Assembly: GCA_963844855.1 (NCBI GenBank) | Contig: CAWJQP010000075.1 | Location: forward strand, 178,242-242,241 | Source of the DNA: DASQDN01 sp963844855 | GTDB lineage: Bacteria > Acidobacteriota > Terriglobia > Bryobacterales > Bryobacteraceae | Reading direction: 5' to 3' | Length of the DNA stretch: 64,000 nucleotides | Part shown: in pieces, positions 33,446 through 43,074 of the stretch | Position numbering within the stretch: the stretch's first letter is position 1 | Layout of the letters: the number at the start of each line of letters is the position of its first letter | Position numbers and translations under genes: made by a program | The notes under the pieces: generated by a model | The model's database searches: none | What the model saw: the letters and a program-made list of their open reading frames with translations, nothing else | Told to the model about the DNA's origin: nothing

Positions 33446-36026
33446 ATGCAGTTTCGACCGAAGACACGCATTGACCGGTACGAAATCGGTGAGCCGCTGG
33501 GTGCAGGCGGCATGGGTGAGATTTACAGCGGTTTTGATACGCGTCTCGGACGCGCCGTGGCCATCAAGGTCCTTCGAAACGACCTCCCTCAAGTTCATGA
33601 CTTTCAGCAGAGACTAATACATGAAGCGCATGTTCTTTCCACACTGAATCATCCGAATATATGTACGCTTCACGATGTTGTAGAGGTCGATGGTCAACCC
33701 GCGCTGATCATGGAGTTGCTCGAAGGAGTAACTTTGGCTCAGCGCTTGGGCGATAAATCTCTAACACTGCAGGAGGCGGTAAACATCGGCGTACAGGTGG
33801 CCAGCGCATTGGGCGCTGCACATAGTAAGGGTATTCTGCACAGGGATATTAAGCCCGGCAACATCTTTCTCACTCCGTCCGGCCACGCTAAAGTACTGGA
33901 TTTTGGCCTTGCGAAGCTGTGGGCCAGCGCGACACACGTGAAAGAAGTAGAAATAACTCGCTCAATTGACAGTACTCCCGTGACAGAGCCGGGGGCGGTA
34001 TTGGGCACCTTTGCATATATGGCTCCCGAGCAAGCGCTCGGAAAGACGCTAGATCCTCGTTCTGACATCTTCTCGCTCGGAGTCGTTCTTTACGAGCTTT
34101 GCACAGGAGAACGACCGTTCTCCGGAAACACTCTGCCAGCTCTCTTTGATGCCGTGTTGCATGACAACCCATTGCCTGCGCGAAAGCGCAATCCGAAGAT
34201 CAGCGACGGACTCGAGAGGATTATTCATCGGGCTCTCGAGCGAGATCCCGTAAGGCGCCAGCAAACGGCGGCTGAGTTGGAAAGAGAACTTTCCCGTCTC
34301 GGCAGTGGTAACCGCCGAAGCGGAATCTCGGCACTGAAGTGGGTAGTAGCCAGCAGCGCGATTCTGATTGCGAGCGCATATGCAACGTATCTGCTTCGTT
34401 TACCCCGAGCTACAAATCCGGTTATCCGTGTTTCACAGGCAACCGATGTGTCTGGTCAGGAACTGTTTCCGAGCCTGGCTCCCGACGGGAAGACCTTCGC
34501 TTTCGTAAGCAGACAACGAGGCAACTGGGACATCTACACGCAACGCGTGGAAGGTCAAAATTCTACAAACCTGACGGGAGACTCTACTTGGGATGATACA
34601 CAGCCTGCGTTCTCAGGGGATGGCGGACGGATAGCCTTCCGTTCAGAACGCGATGGAGGTGGAATCTTTCTTATGGGAGCGACGGGTGAGTCGGTCAGGA
34701 AAGTAACAGATTTCGGCTACAATCCATCGTGGTCACCGAATGGAAATCAATTGGTCGTGGCAAGTGAGGGCATATCTGACTCTGTAAACCGCGGTCGCAC
34801 TAGCCAACTGTGGACCGTTGACGTTCAGACCGGGAAGAAAACACTACTGTACTCAGGTGACGCTGTGCAGCCTAACTGGTCGCCGCATAGTGATCGTATT
34901 GCGTTCTGGTCAGATCTGAATGGTCGCAGGGAAATTAGAACCATTTCGAGGACCGGCGGCAATCCTACGACGGCGGTAGCCGACGCCGGGATCAGTTGGA
35001 ACCCAGTGTGGTCATCGGATGGCCGGTTTCTCTATTATCTAAGCAATAAGGCTGGGAGCATGAACGTCTGGCGCGTCAGTATAGATGAGCGCTCCGGTGC
35101 AGTCAGGCGACCGCCTGAACCGGTAACGACTCCGGCGATTGACGCGGCTCACCTCTCGCTGGCAAGGAGCGCTAATCGCGGGATGTATGTCCAACGCTTC
35201 TCGGCTGCTAATGTTCATAGGATCAGATTCGACGGCAAATCGACGCTAGGCGCTCCGATTCAGGTTACTCGAGGCACAAAAATGCTTTTGGTCTCCGACG
35301 TATCCGCGAACGGTGAGTGGATCGCATTTGTTACGTCAGGCGTCCAAGAAGATATTTACGTGATACGAAGTGATGGTACCGGACTCAAACAGCTGACCAA
35401 CGATCTTCATAAAGACCGGCGACCGCGCTGGGGGCCCGACGGCAAGCGGTTGATATTCGATTCGAATCGCACAGGTCGGTTTGAGTTGTGGCAGATTAAC
35501 TCCGACGGGAGTGCGCTGTCGCAACTTACGCGTAGGGCTGGACCGGGTTCAATACAGGCAGTATGGTCCAACAATGGACTGGAAGTCGCGTTCTCACGTC
35601 CCGGTGATACTCCGGGTGTTCTTAATCTTGCCACTGCTGAGATGAGAATTCCTAACTGCATTAGCTGCCGGTGAGGCTTGGAAGGGCCTGACATCATGGT
35701 CCCCGGATGGCAGAGGACTTGCGTTCCACACAATTGGCGCGAAAGGTCCCGCTGGAGTTGGAATCCACTGGTTGAAGGACGGTTCCGTCGCTCAGTTAAC
35801 CCAGGAAGGCGCGGCGCCTACCTGGCTATCGGATAGCACACGCCTACTATATGAGACTGGAGTTGAACTGCATCTCTTTGATTCCAAGTCTCGCAGCGAC
35901 CGGATCATCTTACGCACGGATCCTTATGCGATCGAACTTAGTGGTCAGTCCGGAGGAGTGCGCGATTGGATCTATTTCAGTCTTCTTTCAACGGAAGCGG
36001 ACGTGTGGAGCTTCGAACTACAATAG
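33446..36026 (+). CDS. Transmembrane Ser/Thr kinase with PD40 propeller, frameshifted near the C-terminus
   Basis: The first 742 codons (33446-35674) give a complete kinase domain: GAGGMGEIY (19-27), catalytic K41, HRDIKPGN (132-139) and DFG (152-154). A TM helix follows at about 300-320 (LKWVVASSAILIASAYATYLL), then PD40 repeats (LAPDGKTFAF, FSGDGGRIAF, WSPHSDRIAF, WGPDGKRLIF). The frame ends at RIPNCISCR, but the +1 frame runs on as LTALAAGEAWKGLTSWSPDGRGLAFHTIG to a stop at 36024-36026, two more propeller blades. Dropping one C from the TTCCT at about 35652-35656 restores a protein of about 859 residues. So the lesion is a single-base insertion near the end of an otherwise intact gene, either recent or a sequence error. 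No sigma gene is adjacent, unlike the kinase at 21 kb. Confidence 0.82.
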
Positions 36027-36119
36027 TGAATCTTTAGCCTCAGTTCTGACTGTTCTTCTCGTGTGGCATACAGCCTCGGAATTCGAAAGAAAGTGTCAAA
36101 CCGCGAACTTACGGTGTTC

Positions 36120-36530
36120 TCGGTCGATAGACTTCTAATATTGCGCGTGTTATTGCGTTGTTTCTCTGCCTTGCTCGCTATGACCGCGGACGATAAGGGA
36201 AAAGGAAAAGGCAAGGGCAATCAGGGAGAGTCCGGCGGATCCACTGCTGCAGTAGTCAACGTCACGTTCGGCGCCAGCGACGTTCAGATGATCCAGCGGT
36301 ATTACGGGCGCATCCGGTAAGCCTCTCTCCGGGGATTCAGAATAAGGCGCCCGGGGGAAACCGCTGCCTCCGGGATGGCAGAGAAGCTGCAGCCGTTTCC
36401 TTCCGACGTCGAGGTCCGGTTGGGTACTTCTTGTGGCTACTGTGGTAGAGGCGTGATCGACGGCTACGGCGTGATCTACGACAAGAAGACCGCGATCATT
36501 ATGGACATCGTGCAATTGTGGGCGATATCT
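36120..36530 (+). pseudogene. Remnant of a small secreted, Gly/Lys- and Pro-rich protein
   Basis: One frame gives MTADDKGKGKGKGNQGESGGSTAAVVNVTFGASDVQMIQRYYG. After a frame change the DNA continues as LPPGMAEKLQPFPSDVEVRLG, then GVIDGYGVIYDKKTAIIMDIVQL. Many acidobacteria have intact small proteins with this order: signal peptide, KGKGK region, DxxxIxxYYG, repeated LPPGLxKxL, and a final Y-RGVIDGHVVIYD-like segment. The order and motifs are recognisable, but stops, shifts and loss of most LPPGL repeats show it is dead. The function of the intact family is unknown to me. Confidence 0.5.
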
Positions 36531-36903
36531 TGCGCTGAGTCTTTATGGCGAAGTCGGTACCACTTACACACCCAAGCCGTCTGGAATTGCGCTCGAAACA
36601 AGACGCGGTCCGCTTGGCTTTCGATGGCATGTCTGCACTTTGCCGGTTTTGTCGCAACGGGAACGGAAGTCAACCTTATCACCCCCGCGGTTTGGTTATA
36701 CGACCAGATGCGTGTTACGAAACCTTTGGCGACAAAGCAGGATCTGCGTACGCACGCAAAAGTGATTGTGAACTCACACTACCCGGTTTAAGGTGCCTTT
36801 CGAGGGCAATGCTTGAAGCTGCAACATCTTCCGGAGGTAGTCTGCTCGTGTCGACCAGAGTGTGATTTAGATACCGGGAGCGCGTGAACAGTATCATGAT
36901 GAC
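36531..36903. other. About 370 bases without a supported gene
   Basis: Several overlapping frames are open here (for example 36545-36865), but none has a ribosome site, domain or sensible composition. It is probably flanking debris of the preceding pseudogene plus the leader of the MutS-family gene. Confidence 0.35.
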
Positions 36904-38694
36904 GTGTCAGTTCCTGAGTTGCTAATCCGGTATGAGGACCGAATACGCGAGCTTCAGACAGCGCTGGAACAGGCTCGCTTGCATGGCACGTTAGCAACCG
37001 CAGTACTCGCGGTCGCTCTTGCGGTTTTCCTGATGCTTGGGCTGTTTGCGCTCCGGCAACAAGCATCGTTTTTATGGCTCACCCTTCCCGTTCCACTCGC
37101 GGTCTCATCGGCCAGCCACCTTCAAAGATGTCGAAAGTCCCGCTATCGAATGTGGCGTCTCCAACGCTTTTATGATCGGGCTGTACAGCGTATACAAGGA
37201 AATTGGGCAGGGAGCGGCACTGGCGGCGAAGACTTCGTGGACAATCCAAGTCATCCTTATGCGAAGGACTTAAACGTTTTTGGAGAGGGATCTCTCTTTG
37301 AGTTGCTTTGCACGGCGCGGACCGCGATCGGCCAGCGCGGACTCGCAGACTATCTGCTGGAAGCTCCCCCGCTCGAAGAGACGCTTTCCAGGCAGCACGC
37401 TGTTCGCGAATTGCAAGGCCGTGTGGATCTACGCGAACGCTTGGTGCTACTCGGCGACTTCGAGTTTTTTGAATCGCGATGGAACACCTTTGCAGAATGG
37501 CTCGATGCTCCAACCATTTCGTTCAGCAGGTGGCTCCGGATCGTGATCTTCATTACGTCTGTAACAATTGTCGGCATTCTGTTTGTTGGAGGACCAACGG
37601 GTCTAATGCCGTGGTTTGCCGTGGCAGTATGGTTGACTCCGCTGGCGGTGTTTCACTCAGTTGTCGGCCTGATCTTTCGAAATAGGGTCAAGAGGCTGCT
37701 GGGTTGGTTTCATCTAGTGTCCGTAGAAACGCAAGTGTTACGTGAAGGACTCCAATTACTGGAGCAGCAGCAGTTCCAATCAGTGAAGTTGCGCCAGCTT
37801 GCGAAGCGAGTTCAAGGCAGCTCAAAGTCTGTCCGAACACTGGAGCGCCTGCTTGGCATCCTGAATGAACGAAACAAGGAGATGTTCTACGGCCCTTCTC
37901 TCCTTCTACTCGTTGGGACCCAAGTGTGCATGGCAATCGAGCATTGGCGAATCGAACACCAAGCGGCTTTTCGAGCCTGGATGAACGCCTGGGCAGAGTT
38001 TGAGGCTATAAATGCGTTGGCGAATTACGCCTACGAGAACGCAGAGAACACGTTCCCAGAATTCTCCGACGGAGCGGCAACTTTCGAAGCCGAGGCGCTA
38101 GGGCACCCGCTACTACCACCTGCATCTTGCGTTCGGAATCATATTCATCTGAATAAGACGGTCCGATTCTACCTCGTCAGCGGGTCCAATATGTCCGGTA
38201 AAAGTACGCTCTTGCGCGCGATCGGATTGAATGGAGTTCTCGCGTTTGCTGGAGCACCCGTCCGGGCGCAAGTTCTTCGGTTATCGCAATGCTCCATTTG
38301 CGCATCGCTCTCCGTAGTGGACTCGTTGTTAGAGGGAAAGTCGAAGTTCATGGCAGAAGTGGACCGGCTTCGCAGGACGATCGAAACGGCCAGCGATGTG
38401 CCGGTGCTGTTCCTGATTGATGAGATCTTCAGCGGCACAAATTCGCGTGACCGACGCGTTGCCGCGGAAGCAGTGTTGCGCACACTAGTAAACCGAGGAG
38501 CGATCGGAGCTTTATCGACACACGATCTGTCGATCTGCGAGATTGCAACCTCGAAAGAACTCTGCGGAGTCAATGTGCATCTGGGCTCCAGAGATGGAAG
38601 CGACCCGATGGATTTTGACTTCCGTCTCAAGCTGGGAGTGACAAAAGAAAGGAACGCTCTAGCGATCGCCAGAATGGCGGGAGTTCCGATTTAA
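36904..38694 (+). CDS. Membrane-anchored MutS-family ATPase
   Basis: The 596-residue protein has an N-terminal coiled stretch, then two TM helices (TLATAVLAVALAVFLMLGLFAL and SFLWLTLPVPLAVSS). A second hydrophobic pair lies mid-protein (WLRIVIFITSVTIVGILFVGG and MPWFAVAVWLTPLAVFHSVVGLIF), followed by a MutS-like lever region. The C-terminal MutS domain V ATPase has Walker A SGSNMSGKSTLLRAIGLN (about 423-440), LSVVDSLLEGKSKFMAEVDRL, Walker B VPVLFLIDEIFSGTNSRDR and the switch His in ALSTHDLSICE. This is the membrane MutS-like group, distinct from mismatch-repair MutS1 and from MutS2, and its job is unknown. The start is GTG 36904 with a weak ribosome site. The gene stands alone. Confidence 0.85.
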   Translation: MSVPELLIRYEDRIRELQTALEQARLHGTLATAVLAVALAVFLMLGLFALRQQASFLWLTLPVPLAVSSASHLQRCRKSRYRMWRLQRFYDRAVQRIQGNWAGSGTGGEDFVDNPSHPYAKDLNVFGEGSLFELLCTARTAIGQRGLADYLLEAPPLEETLSRQHAVRELQGRVDLRERLVLLGDFEFFESRWNTFAEWLDAPTISFSRWLRIVIFITSVTIVGILFVGGPTGLMPWFAVAVWLTPLAVFHSVVGLIFRNRVKRLLGWFHLVSVETQVLREGLQLLEQQQFQSVKLRQLAKRVQGSSKSVRTLERLLGILNERNKEMFYGPSLLLLVGTQVCMAIEHWRIEHQAAFRAWMNAWAEFEAINALANYAYENAENTFPEFSDGAATFEAEALGHPLLPPASCVRNHIHLNKTVRFYLVSGSNMSGKSTLLRAIGLNGVLAFAGAPVRAQVLRLSQCSICASLSVVDSLLEGKSKFMAEVDRLRRTIETASDVPVLFLIDEIFSGTNSRDRRVAAEAVLRTLVNRGAIGALSTHDLSICEIATSKELCGVNVHLGSRDGSDPMDFDFRLKLGVTKERNALAIARMAGVPI

Positions 38695-39123
38695 CGGACT
38701 GGTTTGCGAAAGCTGTGCGAGGCAGCTTCGCGCACTCAATGAGAGCGATACTGTTTGCGCCTGGTAACGTTCGGATGTCGTGAGCCCGTTGTACACCTTT
38801 ACTCGCGTGTAACGGCGAAGTGTTTACAAATCCAAGTTGACGGGTTGTCGATACATAGACAAAGACGAACTGGAGCAAAGATTATCGCGAACGCGCTGGT
38901 CCTAAGAAAAGAGCAACTCCTCCGCGTCGATGTCCCAATCGACTAGCCGCTTATGAGTGCCCACGCTTCCACTATTCCTGAGAAACCACTAACACCGTGA
39001 AAACCGCGAAATTCTCGCGCGTTCTGAAACGCTATAGAACCTGCCTTCACTATTCGGCATACAGACCGACGTTTCGACCCAAGAGCACGAAAAAGTCGGA
39101 TCTGAATCCCAAGGAGGTTCACC
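38695..39123. other. Intergenic region of about 430 bases
   Basis: No gene is seen. The right end carries a near-perfect Shine-Dalgarno (AAGGAGGTTCACC) directly before the next gene. Confidence 0.4.
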
Positions 39124-39933
39124 ATGCATTTCAGTTCCAAGCACTTCGTGTGTCTAGCCGGTCTCGTCGTGTTGTCCAGCGTCGGAACCATGTTTGCCCA
39201 GGAAGCCGAGCAGCCGGCCGCGCCCGTTGTCGAGGCGTCCACCAACTGCTTCTCTACATTCGCCATCGGCACAATTACGTATTGCGTATCCGAGCACGGC
39301 AATATCGTAAGGTTTACGTCGCCGGCAGCGGCCCCGGAACACATTCGCATCGGCGTAATTCGTGAGGGATACGCGGTGTGTTCCTCCGCTGTAGCGGGCG
39401 GTGCCCAACAGGTTTCGTATGACTCAGGAAATGTCGAGGCGGGTTGGCAGGCGGCCGTCACCATCACGCAGCCGGTACCAAATGCGCTACCCCTCTGCAT
39501 AACCCGTAGAACGACCAGCAACATCGAACTTCAGCAGTGCTTCTCTCACAACGCAAACGAAAAGGAAGTCGTCGTTACCATGACCGTGCGCAACGTGAGC
39601 GGCCTCACGCGATTCAACGTCATGATGGATCGCTATTTTGATGGCGACATCGCTGGTGACGCTGGGGACGATCGCTACACCCGTTCCGCCGACGCAGTGT
39701 GGGGTGAGGACGGACAGCACGCCCTCGTGCTCCGTGACATCAACGGACTCGCCGCGCCCGCGCATAGCACTGCCGTTCATACATTCGGTGGTTTTGTCGC
39801 CGCATCCTGCGGTCAGGCTTCGGTAGCGACGCCTACTGCCAACGGTGATTTCGTTGGGCGTCTCTCTTATCGCTTCGGCAATCTTGTGGCGAATGCGGTT
39901 CGGAGTGTCCGAGTGCAATACGACAAGCTATAA
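39124..39933 (+). CDS. Secreted hypothetical protein
   Basis: The start is set by an exceptionally strong ribosome site (AAGGAGG, seven bases upstream). The 269-residue product has a signal peptide (HFVCLAGLVVLSSVGTMFAQEA) and then a beta-rich body with several cysteines that could form disulfides (STNCFSTFAIGTITYCVSEHGN, YAVCSSAV, LPLCITRR, IELQQCFSHN). A segment MTVRNVSGLTRFNVMMDRYFDGDIAGDAGDDRYTRSADAVWG resembles a surface beta-sandwich. No catalytic motif is recognised. The strong translation signal suggests abundant expression. A 10-bp hairpin lies between it and the ankyrin gene downstream. Confidence 0.75.
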   Translation: MHFSSKHFVCLAGLVVLSSVGTMFAQEAEQPAAPVVEASTNCFSTFAIGTITYCVSEHGNIVRFTSPAAAPEHIRIGVIREGYAVCSSAVAGGAQQVSYDSGNVEAGWQAAVTITQPVPNALPLCITRRTTSNIELQQCFSHNANEKEVVVTMTVRNVSGLTRFNVMMDRYFDGDIAGDAGDDRYTRSADAVWGEDGQHALVLRDINGLAAPAHSTAVHTFGGFVAASCGQASVATPTANGDFVGRLSYRFGNLVANAVRSVRVQYDKL

Positions 39934-39969
39934 CCCCGTGGATCGTAGGTCCAAACCCCACCACAAACC

Positions 39970-39996
39970 GGACCGCCTGCAAGGAACAGGCGGTCC
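39970..39996 (+). terminator. 10-bp perfect hairpin between the secreted protein and ankyrin genes
   Basis: GGACCGCCTG and CAGGCGGTCC flank a seven-base loop (CAAGGAA). There is no U-run after it, so it may be a processing or attenuation hairpin, or a bidirectional stem, more than a classical terminator. It lies 20 bases upstream of the ankyrin gene start. Confidence 0.5.
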
Positions 39997-40016
39997 TCGG
40001 ATTGGAGAGCTCTCTT

Positions 40017-40853
40017 ATGTCCCGAACCTCTATTGTCATTGCATTAGTCCTCTTCACCGCGCAATATGGTTTACCCGAGCAATCCGCGGGTTTATTCGCC
40101 AGCGCCACTGCCGGCGACATCGAAGCCATCGAAGCGGAGATTCGATCGGGCGCCGACGTCAACGCAATCGATGAGGAGGGACGCACCGCCCTCTTCTGCG
40201 CCGTGGAAGCAGGTCAGTTGAAGGCTGCAACCACATTGATCCGGCACAAAGCGCAAGTCAACGCGGCCAATAAGTCGGGAACAACCCCTCTCATGCAAGC
40301 CGTCCTTGACGACTCCACGCAGATCATCGAGGCTCTGATGCAAAGCCGAGCGGATCCGAATCTGAATGGAGGATCCGGCACTGCGCTTCATGCCGCAGCC
40401 GAGCGTGGATCGGTCGCTCTGGTCGAGTTACTCATCGCTCGCAAAGCGCGACTGGATTCCACCGATGAACAGGGTCGAACGCCGCTTTTCCTCGCAGTCG
40501 AAGCCGGTCAGGTGGGAACAGCGAGCGTTCTTCTGGCCAAGGGCGGGCGGCCGGAAACGAAGTCTCACGACGAGAAACTGCCGCTGCTCGTGGCAGCTCA
40601 GGCGCGAAATATCGCAATGGTGGATTTGCTGCTCACAAACGGAGCGGATCCAAACACGAAGACCGACATCGGCGCTCCTCTTTTGATTGATGCCGTGTCG
40701 CGCGGCGACGCCGAGTTGGTCGAACTGCTCACCAGAAGGGGAGCTGACTTTAGGGCAATCGACGACGATGGCAAGACTGCATTATCAGTGGCGACAGCCG
40801 CTGGACAGTCGAAGATCGCCGAGATCCTGCAACGCGCCGGCGCGCGCGAATAA
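40017..40853 (+). CDS. Exported ankyrin-repeat protein
   Basis: The start is ATG 40017 (GGAGAG ten bases upstream) rather than the in-frame TTG 15 bases earlier. The 278-residue product has a short signal-like N-terminus (TSIVIALVLFTAQYGLPEQS) and then about eight ankyrin repeats of 33 residues. They show the usual D-x-x-G-x-T-x-L-x-x-A pattern (DEEGRTALFCAVEAGQ, NKSGTTPLMQAVLDD, DEQGRTPLFLAVEAGQ, DDDGKTALSVATAAGQ). Two repeats are almost identical (GRTALFCAVEAGQ and GRTPLFLAVEAGQ), showing recent internal duplication. Ankyrin repeats bind proteins. A periplasmic scaffold or inhibitor role is possible, and no enzymatic domain is present. Confidence 0.9.
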   Translation: MSRTSIVIALVLFTAQYGLPEQSAGLFASATAGDIEAIEAEIRSGADVNAIDEEGRTALFCAVEAGQLKAATTLIRHKAQVNAANKSGTTPLMQAVLDDSTQIIEALMQSRADPNLNGGSGTALHAAAERGSVALVELLIARKARLDSTDEQGRTPLFLAVEAGQVGTASVLLAKGGRPETKSHDEKLPLLVAAQARNIAMVDLLLTNGADPNTKTDIGAPLLIDAVSRGDAELVELLTRRGADFRAIDDDGKTALSVATAAGQSKIAEILQRAGARE

Positions 40854-40889
40854 AACAACAAGATAAGGAAATGTTTTCGGAGGAAATGT

Positions 40890-41786
40890 ATGCGAAGACC
40901 GCTACTGCTGTCGATCGTCGGACTCTGCTTCAGTTCATGGATGAATGCCGCGATCATTGATACGCGCGTCTCCGGATTCGATGACGCGGAACTGAGCGTC
41001 CTCTCGCATGTAACCCAATTTTGGGAAGACACGATAGCAGATCCGATTACGGTCAAAGTGTCGTTCGCCATGCGCAATCTGGCGGGCGATCTCCTCGGTA
41101 GTTCGTTTGGCTTCGCGCAGAATGCCAGCGGATTACCAAAGGAGGCTACGGTGGAGATCGATTCACGAGAGGGCGCCGTCTTCGGATGGTTCGTCGATCC
41201 CACGCCCGAAAGTGCCGAGGAGTTCGTTGCGGGTTCCGCTCCTTGGCACTTTCGGGGCAAGCGGTCGAACGCCGCCACCCAACAGTACGACCTGTTGACG
41301 GTTCTACATCACGAGTTGGCGCACGTCCTCGGCTTCACCATAGCGTACAGTCGGTTCGGTTCACGAGTAGAACTGGCGGACGACGGTTTTCTTCGCAACT
41401 ATATCGGAGACAGCGTCACAGCGACCTTGGCCCCGGATTATGAAGGCACACATTTGTCAGACGCATTTCATGCATACGACTTGCTGACTGCCTTTCAAGG
41501 CCGCGGCGAGCGAATGCTGCCGTCAGACCTCGACCTGGCGTTACTCGCGGACGCCTACGGTTACACCCTGAACGGCCAGAGTGACCAATCTGTGCCTGAA
41601 CCTGTGTTCACATTTGCAGTGGCGATCGCCCTTTTGTTCTTCTCTGTGATGAAGCGATGGAATCCGGCTACTTTTCGCGCAGTAAAGAATAGGTGGGTAG
41701 ATCCCATCCATCGAAACCAGATCCCATCCGACAGAAAAAGGAGCAGGCGAAAGGCATGCAACTGCGATTCGATTTACGTCCCGTAA
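40890..41786 (+). CDS. Putative secreted zinc metalloprotease with PEP-CTERM-like signal
   Basis: The start has a good ribosome site (GGAGGAAATGT). The 298-residue product has a signal peptide (LLLSIVGLCFSSWMNAA) and a zinc-binding HELAH in LLTVLHHELAHVLGF at about 135-149, the HExxH core of zincin proteases. A gluzincin or incomplete metzincin third ligand is not obvious. Near the C-terminus, VPEPVFTFAVAIALLFFSVMKRW is a PEP-CTERM-type sorting signal. The protein then continues about 40 residues past the basic cluster, overlapping the next gene by 31 bases. That is unusual for PEP-CTERM proteins and suggests a lost stop codon or a small indel. It is related in layout to the metzincin-like protein at 49152. 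Confidence 0.78.
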   Translation: MRRPLLLSIVGLCFSSWMNAAIIDTRVSGFDDAELSVLSHVTQFWEDTIADPITVKVSFAMRNLAGDLLGSSFGFAQNASGLPKEATVEIDSREGAVFGWFVDPTPESAEEFVAGSAPWHFRGKRSNAATQQYDLLTVLHHELAHVLGFTIAYSRFGSRVELADDGFLRNYIGDSVTATLAPDYEGTHLSDAFHAYDLLTAFQGRGERMLPSDLDLALLADAYGYTLNGQSDQSVPEPVFTFAVAIALLFFSVMKRWNPATFRAVKNRWVDPIHRNQIPSDRKRSRRKACNCDSIYVP

Positions 41787-42328
41787 CCTCAACCCGCGAA
41801 CGTTCGCATCTCGATGAATTGCAAGGGCTTGTTCTCGGTAAAGATCCGGCGCCGCCGGCGCTGCCGCTCCAAGGTTTGCGGACAACGTCAATGTCGATCC
41901 TCGCCTATCTGGAAGGTCGTAAGCGGCCGGTCGGAGCGGTAACCGTAGTGGACACCACGAAGGACGCTTTATCTCGGCTGATCTACGGAATCCCGCCAAT
42001 CTATAGCTCCACGGCGTTTTACGGGGGGATGATGGTCCTGCCAGAGTACCGGGGCTGGGGGATTCCCGTGCGTCTCATCTTCCAGGCGCAGCGCTTGTTC
42101 GTAAACGAACTGGGCATTCGCTCAACTTGGCTGCTTTACCCTGAGGAGCGTATCGCCGGCGCCAGGTTGACCACGATCATGAAATACCGTCCTCTGTCTG
42201 AGACTTTCAACGAGGCAGGATGCGCAAACCGCGTTCTCATCCGTGAGGAGCCCCGGGAACAGCGCCTCAAATGGGATCTGTTGCCTGTGTCGAATGGTGT
42301 GTCGGCCCGGCGGGCCACGTGCAACTGA
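41756..42328 (+). CDS. GNAT-type N-acyltransferase-like protein
   Basis: The start is ATG 41756, with AAAAGGAGCAGG about 14 bases upstream. The 190-residue protein looks like a GNAT-fold acyltransferase: SILAYLEGRKRPVGAVTVVDTTKD, then the acyl-CoA loop region YGGMMVLPEYRGWGIPVRLIFQAQRLFVNELG, with a modified R/Q-x-x-G-x-G/A loop (YRGWGIP). Similar proteins near exosortase/PEP-CTERM genes are annotated as N-acyl amino acid synthases, but that is only an analogy here. It overlaps the end of the PEP-CTERM metalloprotease gene by 31 bases and precedes the ECF sigma operon by 14 bases. It may be the first gene of that operon. Confidence 0.6.
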   Translation: MQLRFDLRPVTSTRERSHLDELQGLVLGKDPAPPALPLQGLRTTSMSILAYLEGRKRPVGAVTVVDTTKDALSRLIYGIPPIYSSTAFYGGMMVLPEYRGWGIPVRLIFQAQRLFVNELGIRSTWLLYPEERIAGARLTTIMKYRPLSETFNEAGCANRVLIREEPREQRLKWDLLPVSNGVSARRATCN

Positions 42329-42342
42329 GGGGACTCGCGATC

Positions 42343-43074
42343 ATGATGCTTCATCGGGATCTTCATCGGGACAACAGCACAACCGGTCGGATGAGCGAAC
42401 CGCACGCTGTGGTTCCGCAAGGATGGGTATCAGACCGCAGCGAGCGCAGGCCGCAAACGGAACTGTTTTCGTTCGACAGCGAATATGTCCGCCTTCTGAC
42501 CGAGGGCGATGCCGCGATCGAACGTCACTTTGTCGGCTACTTTGAACCTCTCCTGCTCATCAAGATCCGGTACCGTTTGCGATCGTGTCAGGATGTGATG
42601 GATATTCGTCAGGAAGTATTTCTGCGAGTGATCCGATCCTTACGCGCAGGCTCCGGTTTGCACGACCCCTCTCGTCTCGGAGCTTTCGTAAACTCTGTCT
42701 GCAACAATGTTCTGTTCGAGTACGGCCGGCGTGCGGGAAAAACCGACCAGTTCGGCGAGAACACTCCGGAGCCCGCTGACGGGTCTTGCGATGGCGAAAC
42801 GGAACTTCTAATGGAGGAATCGCGCCAGGCCGTGCGCGCTCTGATGAATGAGCTGCCGGCAAAGGACAGAACGATCCTTCAAGCGGTTCTGATCGAAGAG
42901 GGAGATAAGAATCAGATTTGCCGGATGTGCGGAGTGAATCGCGATTATCTTCGCGTCCTTCTTCACCGCGCTCGAAATCGGCTGCGCCAGTTGCTCACCG
43001 ATTCCGGACACGGACCAGTCGGTCTGCAGCAACATCGAAAGCCAGGAGAGAATGAGGAGCGGAGGAAGGTCTAG
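42343..43074 (+). CDS. ECF-type RNA polymerase sigma factor
   Basis: The 243-residue protein has an N-terminal extension of about 50 residues, then sigma region 2 (LLTEGDAAIERHFVGYFEPLLLIKIRYRLRSCQDVMDIRQEVFLRVIRSL). Region 4 (LMNELPAKDRTILQAVLIEEGDKNQICRMCGVNRDYLRVLLHRARNRLRQLL) has the helix-turn-helix at its end. It starts at ATG 42343 with GAGGGG upstream. Its stop overlaps the GTG start of the zinc-finger anti-sigma gene (TAGTG), so the pair is translationally coupled, the normal arrangement for ECF factors held by a cognate anti-sigma. The rest of the operon encodes an unknown protein and a CHAT protease, which are likely part of its regulon. Confidence 0.9.
   Translation: MMLHRDLHRDNSTTGRMSEPHAVVPQGWVSDRSERRPQTELFSFDSEYVRLLTEGDAAIERHFVGYFEPLLLIKIRYRLRSCQDVMDIRQEVFLRVIRSLRAGSGLHDPSRLGAFVNSVCNNVLFEYGRRAGKTDQFGENTPEPADGSCDGETELLMEESRQAVRALMNELPAKDRTILQAVLIEEGDKNQICRMCGVNRDYLRVLLHRARNRLRQLLTDSGHGPVGLQQHRKPGENEERRKV

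Noticed and set aside
33446..36026. Programmed ribosomal frameshift in the kinase gene
   Set aside because: No slippery heptamer or downstream pseudoknot is evident at the shift near 35654; a one-base indel in TTCCT is simpler.
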